From the NCBI GenBank assembly GCA_964422365.1, contig CAYRAV010000005.1, forward strand, positions 23,655 through 87,654: a stretch of DNA of 64,000 nt. Direction: 5' to 3'. The number at the start of each line of letters is the position of its first letter. The first letter of the stretch is position 1. The position numbers and the translations under genes are program-made. The notes under the pieces are model-generated. The model was given only the letters and a program-made list of their open reading frames with translations. It was not told where the DNA came from and searched no databases. Shown here piece by piece: positions 56,665 through 63,307 of the stretch. Origin of the DNA: CAYRAV01 sp964422365 (GTDB lineage Bacteria; Bacillota; Clostridia; Lachnospirales; Lachnospiraceae).

Positions 56665-56694
56665 ATTATATGTTCTTCACATATGGATTTTCAA
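56665..56694 (-). promoter_or_regulatory. Predicted promoter of the transporter/sulfatase operon
   Basis: Minus-strand TTGAAA (56694-56689) and a perfect TATAAT (56670-56665) with an 18-base spacer, 32 bases upstream of the permease ATG. Confidence 0.7.
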
Positions 56695-56705
56695 TGAGGA
56701 TTTTA

Positions 56706-56717
56706 GAAAACGTTTTC
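56706..56717. promoter_or_regulatory. LacI-type operator O1
   Basis: GAAAACGTTTTC, a perfect 12-bp palindrome of the LacI/CcpA-like type, immediately upstream of the -35 element of the operon promoter. Confidence 0.65.
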
Positions 56718-56797
56718 AGTTTTTATGGATTTAGGCCTGTTTTTTCATCTTTTTTATGGAAAATATCTCTTTTTTGTTTCTTTTCTGCCTTTTTTGA

Positions 56798-56809
56798 GAA
56801 AACGTTGTC
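56798..56809. promoter_or_regulatory. LacI-type operator O2
   Basis: GAAAACGTTGTC, one base from the perfect O1 palindrome, centred 92 bases further upstream. Two sites at this spacing would allow looping. Confidence 0.55.
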
Positions 56810-56936
56810 AGTATAATATAACAAATGTTTTGGTGATTTTTATCCTATACTAATTGACTCTTTTTCTGTTTTTTATTTCGCTTACCCCTGCTTTTGTCAA
56901 AAAAAATAAGGCCTTCAACAGACCATAAGATTTGTC

Positions 56937-57119
56937 GTTTTGAGCAGATACGCTCCATTTTAAATTTCTTGCTGCCTGATTTCGCACACAGTTTAACTCT
57001 ATTGCAATGTGCCGGATTTTGTCTCTGTGTTCTTTAAAGGAACATTTATAGTTTGGATTATTTAAACCCCTGAAAACAATGGCAGAAGATACACTTACTT
57101 TTTCCCTTATTCTACGGTA
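56937..57119 (-). pseudogene. Degraded LacI-family DNA-binding domain
   Basis: A minus-strand frame with no start reads VSVSSAIVFRGLNNPNYKCS and then HRDKIRHIAIELNCVRNQ, closely matching residues 10-60 of the intact LacI at 46579-47628 (GVSPATVSRVLNNPNYKCSS). The HTH is mutated and the effector domain is missing. It is a relic of a LacI gene that once preceded the sulfatase operon. Confidence 0.8.
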
Positions 57120-57181
57120 TAATAACCATGAAATAAACCATATTGAATCAATAGGAAATATCTAAAAAGGACGGAATAATC

Positions 57182-57244
57182 ATGGAAGATGAAACGATAG
57201 AAATTACTTATGAACAATTAAATCAATTCAACCTGATATCATGA
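57182..57244 (+). pseudogene. Possible 5' stub of a truncated gene (20 codons)
   Basis: ATG at 57182 with GGACGGA upstream starts MEDETIEITYEQLNQ and stops after 20 codons. The ribosome-binding site and acidic start look real, but the product is too short to identify. It is probably the leftover beginning of a deleted gene. Confidence 0.25.
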
Positions 57245-57273
57245 TAATGATTATAATTAAAACAACATGCTCT

Positions 57274-57352
57274 AAATTTCTGATAGTACCTATTTCTAAG
57301 CCTCAATGCAGCCTGCTGCGCTGAGGCTTGGGAACAGATACTATCGAAATTT
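57274..57352. repeat. Imperfect 31-bp inverted repeat downstream of trxB
   Basis: Arms AAATTTCTGATAGTA...TAAGCCTCA and TGAGGCTTGGGAACAGATAC...GAAATTT with a few mismatches and one bulge, spanning 79 bases. It may terminate the trxB transcript (no T run) or be a small mobile palindrome. Confidence 0.65.
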
Positions 57353-57408
57353 GATTTGCATCAATCATATTGTTTTTTAAAGTAATCTATATTATGAAAC
57401 TATCACTC

Positions 57409-58311
57409 TTACTTCAGTGCCGCAATATATCCTGCTGCTGTTGTAGCCGCATTTGCACCATCTGATACTGCTGTGATAACCTGGCGCAGCTGTTTTGTTC
57501 TCACATCACCAGCTGCAAAAAATCCTTTCGCTGATGTTTCTCCTGTTTCATCTGCCCTGACATAACCATTTGCATCTACCACAACCACATCTTTTAACAC
57601 TTCTGTTTGTGGTATCATGCCCACAGCACAGAATATTCCATCTAAAAAAATTGTACGTCCAGTGTTCAATATAATAGATGTTACTTTCTTATCTCCCTCT
57701 ATGTCTGTAACTTGCGCTTCTGTGATAATTTCTACATTTTTTAATTGTCTTAGTTTCTCCAGTGTTTTTACAGAACCTCTGAACTGCTCTCTTCTGTGTA
57801 TCAGATATACTTTCTGGCACAGTTCTGACAAATACAGTGCATCATCTAGTGCAGTATCCCCTCCGCCGATAACTGCTGTTACTTTTCCTTTATAAAAAGC
57901 TCCATCACATACAGCACAATAGGAAACACCTTTTCCTAAAAGTTCTTCTTCGCCTTTTGCACCAAGCTTTCTGTGTACAGCACCGGCAGCATAAATTACT
58001 GTTTTTGACTCAATACATTCCCCATTTGAAAAATAAGTTTTCCATCTGGTTTCTGTCTGCTCAAATCTTTTCGCTTCTCCTTCATAGAAGTTTACATCCA
58101 GTTTTTCTGCATGCTCTCTAAATGATTCTCCTAGGTCATATCCACTAATGCTCATCATGCCAAGATAGTTGTCCACCTGATTGCTTTCCGCTATCTGCCC
58201 TATTCCTAAATAATGTTTCTCTGCAACTAATACATTCAGGCTCGCTCTTTTTCCATAGATAGCTGCACTTAATCCTGCTGGTCCGCTTCCTATAATTAAA
58301 ATATCTAACAT
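57409..58311 (-). CDS. trxB: Thioredoxin reductase
   Basis: 300 residues. FAD-binding GSGPAGLSAAIYGKR, redox-active CAVC in SYCAVCDGAFY, NADPH-binding VIGGGDTALDDA, and C-terminal FAAGDVRTKQLRQV. It reduces thioredoxin with NADPH in the cytoplasm. No thioredoxin gene adjoins it. Monocistronic. Confidence 0.94.
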   Translation of the reverse strand: MLDILIIGSGPAGLSAAIYGKRASLNVLVAEKHYLGIGQIAESNQVDNYLGMMSISGYDLGESFREHAEKLDVNFYEGEAKRFEQTETRWKTYFSNGECIESKTVIYAAGAVHRKLGAKGEEELLGKGVSYCAVCDGAFYKGKVTAVIGGGDTALDDALYLSELCQKVYLIHRREQFRGSVKTLEKLRQLKNVEIITEAQVTDIEGDKKVTSIILNTGRTIFLDGIFCAVGMIPQTEVLKDVVVVDANGYVRADETGETSAKGFFAAGDVRTKQLRQVITAVSDGANAATTAAGYIAALK

Positions 58312-58461
58312 ATTTTTCTTATCCCCTTTCTTTTCACATTACAGGCATACCTGCTTTATCTCTGTCCGTATCACTTAGAAACTGCCATAAATTCAAATAG
58401 AATATACAAATATTTGTACATTTCCAAAGGCAGGTAGCGGAATGGGAATAACAAACCTGTA

Positions 58462-58872
58462 TCAATTGATAATTAATTCTTCCTTCTCCGCCTGGTTTCC
58501 TTCGATATGAAAAGAATGTAATACAGGATTATCCTTTTCCATTAAAGATAAAATCAAGTAACTGGCACTGCTGTCATATGCTAATCTTTTGTCTTCTTCT
58601 GATGGTCTGGATGGTGTTTCCGGATGGGAATGCCAGTTTCCTAATGGTTGGTATCCATTTACACGCATATCTTTAATAGCTGCAAACTGCTCATTTTGGT
58701 CCAGGGAAAAATGCTCATTTGAATGGTCAATATTGGTTAAATAATACACCTTTTTGATTTCTTTCTCCTTACCATTTATTATACCTGCAATCAAACCACA
58801 TGCCTCATTTGGCAGTTCAGACTTTGCATGTTTTATCATTTTTTGAAAATTATCTTTTGAAAGTTTTATCAT
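58462..58872 (-). CDS. JAMM/M67-family metallopeptidase
   Basis: About 136 residues if started at the ATG at 58872 (the frame is open to 58962). The JAMM zinc motif is complete: Glu in NEACGLI, then NWHSHPETPSRPSEED (HxH...D). Bacterial M67 enzymes of this size cleave C-terminally extended ubiquitin-like sulfur carriers, for example Mec in CysO-dependent cysteine synthesis. A MoeB-like activating enzyme lies upstream on the same strand, supporting a thiocarboxylate pathway. No small ubiquitin-like carrier gene is visible between or beside them. The start site is uncertain because no ribosome-binding site is well placed. Confidence 0.85.
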   Translation of the reverse strand: MIKLSKDNFQKMIKHAKSELPNEACGLIAGIINGKEKEIKKVYYLTNIDHSNEHFSLDQNEQFAAIKDMRVNGYQPLGNWHSHPETPSRPSEEDKRLAYDSSASYLILSLMEKDNPVLHSFHIEGNQAEKEELIIN

Positions 58873-59123
58873 ATCGTGATACCAAACCTTTCCTCTCTGT
58901 TGTATCATTTTACAATTCATTGATGCCAAATTGCAACATGTACTCTGATAATAGTATTTCAAAGTATAGGAAATTTACTCTGAATATCCACATTTTTTCA
59001 TCTGCTGCTTAAAAACCAAAAACAAAACTTTTGATACTTCCCCTTCTATCAACAGCACCTGTTCCCAAACCTTATCACACTACTCGCCGCATCTATGTAT
59101 CAGTTTCTTATTTTATGATATAC

Positions 59124-59174
59124 TAGAGCGTGTTTAAAAATTGCTTGTAACAAGCAATTTTCGGACACACTCTA
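59124..59174. repeat. Interspersed palindromic repeat, copy K (minimal, 51 bp)
   Basis: TAGAGCGTGTTTAAAAATTG, then CTTGTAACAAG, then the mirror image ending ACACACTCTA. It is only two ends joined at the central palindrome, forming one foldback. It supplies the TAG stop of the MoeB-like gene. Confidence 0.92.
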
Positions 59175-59981
59175 GATTCTATCACACTCAGCCTGTTCAT
59201 AATCAATTAACTCTGTAATGGTTGGATGTTCACCACAAACACTACAATCTGCTACATGATCTGGCAGCCTAATTTTACGAAACTCCATTGTAACAGCATC
59301 ATAAGTTAATAAATAGCCAGTCAGCAAATTTCCAACTCCTAAAATATATTTTATTGCCTCCATTGCCTGAAGGCTTCCGATAATACCTCCCATAGCACCG
59401 ATTACCCCTGCCTGCTTACAGGTTGGCACTGCATCCTTTGGCGGTGGATTCTTGAATACACATCTGTAACATGGACCTTCTCCCGGAACATAAGTCATAA
59501 GCTGTCCTTCGAAACGGATAATTCCTGCATGTGAAAACGGTTTCTTTGCCATAACACAGGCATCGTTGATTAAAAATTTTGTAGGAAAATTGTCTGTCCC
59601 ATCAATGATAAAATCATAATCCGCAATCAAATCCATAATATTCTTAGCAGTAACAAAAGTATGATATGTGTTCACTGTTACATCAGGATTCATTTTATTC
59701 ATTGTTTCTTTTGCAGACTGCACTTTTGCTTTTCCCAAATCTTCTGTTGTATGGATAATCTGCCTTTGCAAATTGGATAACTCTACCTCATCTGCATCTG
59801 CAATTCCAATGGTTCCAACACCTGCTGCTGTCAGATACATGACTGCCGGTGTACCAAGTCCTCCTGCTCCAATAATTAAGACTTTAGAATTTAATAATTT
59901 TTTCTGTCCTTTTGCCCCAACTTCTTTTAAAATAATATGTCTGGAGTATCTTTCTAACTGTTCGTTAGTAAATTCCACCAT
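59172..59981 (-). CDS. MoeB/ThiF-family E1-like adenylyltransferase
   Basis: 269 residues from the ATG at 59981 (GGGAGG upstream); the open frame above it belongs to a broken recombinase. Nucleotide loop IIGAGGLGTPAVMYL, the DADEVELSNLQRQI block, Arg/Lys/Asp adenylation residues, two CxxC zinc pairs (CYRC; CSVC) and GTDNFPTKFLINDAC. It adenylates the C-terminal Gly-Gly of a sulfur carrier such as MoaD/ThiS/CysO. It is paired with the JAMM peptidase downstream. The stop codon is within repeat copy K. Confidence 0.93.
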   Translation of the reverse strand: MVEFTNEQLERYSRHIILKEVGAKGQKKLLNSKVLIIGAGGLGTPAVMYLTAAGVGTIGIADADEVELSNLQRQIIHTTEDLGKAKVQSAKETMNKMNPDVTVNTYHTFVTAKNIMDLIADYDFIIDGTDNFPTKFLINDACVMAKKPFSHAGIIRFEGQLMTYVPGEGPCYRCVFKNPPPKDAVPTCKQAGVIGAMGGIIGSLQAMEAIKYILGVGNLLTGYLLTYDAVTMEFRKIRLPDHVADCSVCGEHPTITELIDYEQAECDRI

Positions 59982-59999
59982 TGTCCACCTCCCATAAAA

Positions 60000-60211
60000 T
60001 ACAAAAATTCGATATTCGTCCCCTTTACATAAAAAAGTGAAGGAGACGATGACACATCCGCTGAAATAATACATCAAGCTCCGCAATACACTTTTCGGAT
60101 TTATCCATCCAATCGATTTTTGATTAGTAATGCTGTTGCTTTCTACTTGCATCATATCATCACGACAAGTCTGCAATAGAGAGCAGTAATTTTTTCTGAC
60201 TGTCTGTTCAT
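60000..60211 (-). pseudogene. Internally deleted, frameshifted serine recombinase (Tn4451/TnpX type)
   Basis: From an ATG at 60211 with GGAGC upstream the frame reads MNRQSEKITALYCRL, the standard start of large serine recombinases. A one-base loss then shifts into CRDDMMQVESNSITNQKS, which continues the same family. About 300 codons are missing, and the next segment (KSEKCIAELDVLFQRM, in another frame) matches the coiled-coil region near the recombinase C-terminus. It marks a former integrative element at this site. Confidence 0.75.
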
Positions 60212-60357
60212 ATTAAGCTCCTTTTCGACAGTCGGATATGATTTTTACAGTGATGCTATTTTATCATATCTGCCCCATTACTTCAACGCTTTAAAACACA
60301 AACTTAAAATATATTGATAGTTCTTTACTCAGTATTTGATGGATTTTGCCTACTATA

Positions 60358-60798
60358 TTACTCTGTCTGTTTTGTAAAGGGCGGACAATATTCTGTTTCC
60401 AAACAGTATCCTATTTCCCTTGCACAGCGTATGTTAAATGTTGTGCTGGGGGATGTCTGTGAAAATTTCTCCCGCAGATTTCGTATATGGCAGCCTACCG
60501 CATTATTTTCCCTGCCGAAAGGCTCTTCTCCCCATACCTTTTGATATATCTGCTCATAGGTAAGAACACATCCATTGTTATATACGAGCAGACAGAAAAG
60601 AGCATACTCTTTGGTTGTCAGATATATCTCCTGCCCGTCATGGTAAATCTTTCTCTGTTCCGGATAGAGCGTCAGTCTGGGAAAAGAGATTACCTGTTCT
60701 TCATTTAGGCTTATGTTCTCAAAATTGGGATAATGCTTTAAAACTGGCATGACTTCATTAAATGCAACAGCGTCTTCGTCTTGAAACTCAACTATCAA
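60358..60798 (-). CDS. OmpR/PhoB-type winged-helix DNA-binding protein without receiver domain
   Basis: About 146 residues. The C-terminal half is a Trans_reg_C winged helix (YLTTKEYALFCLLVYNNGCV, QIYQKVWGEEPFG, NAVGCHIRNLREK). The N-terminal 45 residues are too short for a receiver. The start is a TTG at 60798 with a poorly placed ribosome-binding site, so the gene may be 5'-truncated or use a different start. Similar small proteins accompany integrative elements in Lachnospiraceae; the broken recombinase next door fits that. Confidence 0.7.
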   Translation of the reverse strand: MIVEFQDEDAVAFNEVMPVLKHYPNFENISLNEEQVISFPRLTLYPEQRKIYHDGQEIYLTTKEYALFCLLVYNNGCVLTYEQIYQKVWGEEPFGRENNAVGCHIRNLREKFSQTSPSTTFNIRCAREIGYCLETEYCPPFTKQTE

Positions 60799-60911
60799 TA
60801 TACGTCTGATACAATCATCCCCTTGTCATTTTTTCTTTCATATTTAAAGGCAAAACAAAAGGACAGGTATTTTACATGCCCATCCTCTTGCCATAACCTA
60901 ATATTACTGCA

Positions 60912-61502
60912 TTATTTTACTTTCTTCGTTGCCCATTTTTTCACGCTCTTATAAGACATATCCGTCAAATCTTTTCCTTTTACCACCTTCGCACCTTTGG
61001 CAGCGGCTTTCACCCCTTTCATACTTCCTGAGATTCCACTCCCGCCACTGGTACAGAACGGAACAATCGTTTTTCCTTTCAGATTATAAGACTCCAAAAA
61101 TGTGCGGATAATCATCGGCTCTTTGTTCCACCAAATCGGATAACCTACAAAAATAACATCATATTTACGTATATTTTTTACTTTTCCTTTGATTTCCGGT
61201 CTCACACTGTCATTCTGCTGCTCCACATTCGCCCTGCAGTTATCATTACTGTAATCCAAATCTGCAGAGGTATAAGGTTTAGCCGCTTTAATTTGATAGA
61301 GTTTTCCTTTGGTTGCTTTTTTAATCTTCTTTGCCGCACTTTTCGTTGTTCCTGTGCCTGAAAAATATACAACTAACACTTTCTTTGATTCCTTTTTCTG
61401 CTTACTGGCAGCATTTACATTAACTGTTGGAAGTATCAGCCCTGCAATTAAAGCAAATACCAGCAACAAATTCATCCAAAATACTCTTTTCTTATTCTTC
61501 AT
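60912..61502 (-). CDS. Secreted flavodoxin-like protein
   Basis: 196 residues. A Sec signal peptide (WMNLLLVFALIAGLILPTV, cleavage after VNA) and a Lys-rich linker precede a flavodoxin domain: KVLVVYFSGTGTTKSAAKKI (FMN-phosphate loop SGTGTTKS), IFVGYPIWWNKEPM and VPFCTSGGSGISGSM. Exported flavodoxins are uncommon; it may serve extracellular electron transfer or envelope redox work. A truncated relative lies just downstream. Confidence 0.88.
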   Translation of the reverse strand: MKNKKRVFWMNLLLVFALIAGLILPTVNVNAASKQKKESKKVLVVYFSGTGTTKSAAKKIKKATKGKLYQIKAAKPYTSADLDYSNDNCRANVEQQNDSVRPEIKGKVKNIRKYDVIFVGYPIWWNKEPMIIRTFLESYNLKGKTIVPFCTSGGSGISGSMKGVKAAAKGAKVVKGKDLTDMSYKSVKKWATKKVK

Positions 61503-61546
61503 GATTTTTTCCTCCTAATCTTTCATAAATTATTTTCACATCATAG

Positions 61547-61781
61547 TTATTGCATACCAAGCCCGGCAAGCCAGCTTACCACGTCTGATTTTGGCGAACT
61601 GCCGGAAAACCGTCTCCCCGAAAGCCAAACTGCCTGACTGGTATCAGCAGCCTGTAAATTTGTGGCACTCGTTCCTATCCCACTGCTTGCGGAAGTACAG
61701 AATGGTATCACTGTTTTTCCTGACAGATTATAATGTCCAATAAATGTATACATAATCTTTGGTGGTGTTAGTATATAACTG
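61547..61781 (-). pseudogene. C-terminal fragment of a second flavodoxin, cut by the IS element
   Basis: The minus-strand frame reads IMYTFIGHYNLSGKTVIPFC, SGIGTSATNLQ and SDVVSWLAGLG, the last third of a flavodoxin. It starts abruptly at the IS boundary at 61782 with no N-terminal half on the other side of the IS. Confidence 0.8.
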
Positions 61782-61840
61782 TGGACACGAAAAGTTGAAC
61801 ACCTTATAATAATTATCAGAAAGAAAAGGAGCTGTTCAAC

Positions 61841-62118
61841 ATGGCAAAAAACCAGAAGAAGTATACACCCGAATTTAAACAACAGATTGTAGATCTGTAC
61901 CATACCGGGAATTATTCTTTCCCACAGTTATCAAGCGAATATGGCGTAGCAAAATCAACTATCTCAGGATGGGTAAAGACACTAACCCCAATACAGGTTT
62001 CTGATACAGAAACCATTTCATTAAAAGAGTACAAAGCTCTTCAAAAGAAGATGCGGAATTAGAGATTGAGAATGAAATATTAAAAAAAGCTACTGCCATA
62101 TCCGCCAAAGAACGATAA
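61841..62118 (+). CDS. IS3-family transposase OrfA (frame change inside)
   Basis: 73 codons in frame from the ATG (KKYTPEFKQQIVDLYHTGNY; SSEYGVAKSTISGWVK, an HTH_Tnp_1 domain) to a stop at 62060-62062. The expected leucine-zipper tail (DAELEIENEILKKATAI) continues in the -1 frame to a TAA at 62116-62118. Either one A was lost from the CAAAAGAAG tract or a -1 slip is used. OrfA binds the IS ends. Confidence 0.75.
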
Positions 62119-62171
62119 CGGAATACATGTCTTTTATCTAGAAACATCTGCATTTATACACAGTCAGGCAG

Positions 62172-62990
62172 ATGTGTAAAGCCTTGAAATTCCCAAGAAG
62201 TACCTATTACAGGGCTTTATTAAGTGAACCTTCCAATAAGAAAAAGGAGTATGAAGCATTTAGCGAAAAAGTGATGGAATATTATCTTGACAGCCAGAAG
62301 AGGTACGGAGCCGTTAAGCTCTGCAGGATTCTAAATGACAATGGAATCCCATGCAGTGTTAAGCGGGTTCAAAGGCACATGAAACGTTTAAGGATACATT
62401 CTGTAGTTGTTCGGAAATATAAATACTGGACAAACCGGGGCAGGTTACCTGAGGATAAGGAGAATATACTGAAACGTGATTTTACAACCAAAACCATTAA
62501 TGAAAAATGGGTGACAGACATTACCTATATTCATGTTTTAAACGAAGGCTGGACATATCCTGCATCAGTAATGGATCTTCATGACCGTAAAATTATTGGA
62601 TGGTCATATGGTAAAAATATAACTGCTGAACTGGCACTGCAGGCTGTAAAAAACGCAGTCCTGAATGTAAAAGATACAGAAGGGATCCTCCTTCACAGTG
62701 ATCTGGGAAGCCAGTATACAAGCCAGTTATTTGAGGATTATATAGCAGAACATAAAATGAAACACTCTTTCAGCAGAAAAAGAAATCCTTATAATAATGC
62801 CTGTATAGAATCCTTTCATTCCGTGATGAAAAAAGAAGAGATATACCTCCATGAATACCAAGACTTTGAAGAGGCAAAAACAGCCATCTTTGAGTATATA
62901 AAATCCTGGTACAACCGAAAAAGGATTCATAGTGCACTTGGATATAAGACACCCCAACAGGTTGAGGACGAAGCTGTTCAGGCTGCATAA
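62172..62990 (+). CDS. IS3-family transposase OrfB (DDE integrase)
   Basis: 272 residues visible. Catalytic Asp in EKWVTDITYIH, Asp in LLHSDLGSQYTS and Glu in ACIESFHSVMKKE complete the DDE set. In frame, an amber TAG at 62139-62141 separates this part from the slippery AAAAAAAG near 62080, where the OrfAB fusion would form; relatives have a Glu codon there (FIEKH). The fusion transposase is therefore probably not made. Confidence 0.85.
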   Translation: MCKALKFPRSTYYRALLSEPSNKKKEYEAFSEKVMEYYLDSQKRYGAVKLCRILNDNGIPCSVKRVQRHMKRLRIHSVVVRKYKYWTNRGRLPEDKENILKRDFTTKTINEKWVTDITYIHVLNEGWTYPASVMDLHDRKIIGWSYGKNITAELALQAVKNAVLNVKDTEGILLHSDLGSQYTSQLFEDYIAEHKMKHSFSRKRNPYNNACIESFHSVMKKEEIYLHEYQDFEEAKTAIFEYIKSWYNRKRIHSALGYKTPQQVEDEAVQAA

Positions 62991-63014
62991 AAATTGTTCG
63001 GCTTTTTGTGTCCA

Positions 63015-63155
63015 AGGTATTGACATAAGTTCACCCTTTCCCTGTTTCAGTTTCCCTTCATCTGATAATTTACTGAATCCATTTTCAATCCTGCCAATTA
63101 TATCCACAGGAATACCCAACTGATGATGTCCGGGCAAAATCCGGTTTATGCTTAG
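63015..63155 (-). pseudogene. C-terminal fragment of a metallo-beta-lactamase-fold protein
   Basis: Minus-strand frame: ILPGHHQLGIPVDIIGRIEN and KLSDEGKLKQGKGEL, characteristic of the tail of MBL-fold hydrolases, ending at the IS boundary. It has no start and is preceded by a truncated YbaK-type gene in a different frame. Confidence 0.6.
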
Positions 63156-63169
63156 ATTCTGTATTTTCC

Positions 63170-63298
63170 TTACGACCGCCAGAATAACTGCGGGTCTGTG
63201 GCGGCAAGCTCCACCGTTGTGCTGGACACGTCAAATTCCTGAACCCTTTCTTCCATCCCATATTTTTTGAAATACACCTTTACCTTTTCTATTGCCAT
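63170..63298 (-). pseudogene. 5' fragment of a YbaK/EbsC-type deacylase gene
   Basis: The ATG at 63298 with GGAGAAAG upstream starts MAIEKVKVYFKKYGMEERVQ and EFDVSSTTVELAA, the start of YbaK-family prolyl-tRNA deacylases (about 160 residues). It diverges after residue 33 and stops at codon 43, so at least 110 residues are gone. Confidence 0.75.
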
Positions 63299-63307
63299 AT
63301 CTTTCTC

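Larger units (their letters stand above)
61782..63014 (+). mobile_element. IS3-family insertion sequence (IS150 group-like), probably defective
   Basis: 1233 bp bounded by imperfect inverted repeats TGGACACGAAAAGTTGAACA (left) and TGTTCGGCTTTTTGTGTCCA (right). It contains overlapping-type orfA and orfB with the DDE transposase. No direct target duplication is visible (left flank ...AACTG, right flank AGGTA...), and the two flanks carry different genes. Confidence 0.88.

Noticed and set aside
2615..59174. CRISPR-like interpretation of the repeated sequences
   Set aside because: Copies are dispersed singly over 57 kb, vary from 51 to 290 bp, are palindromic with terminal repeats, and have no spacer array or cas genes.
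59982..60176. 65-residue N-terminal extension of the MoeB-like protein
   Set aside because: It is the out-of-phase relic of a serine recombinase; the strong GGGAGG site places the true start at 59981.
62727..63137. 136-codon minus-strand frame overlapping the transposase
   Set aside because: Most of it is antisense to the DDE region. Only the first part, outside the IS, is real sequence from an MBL-fold gene fragment, and that is listed separately.
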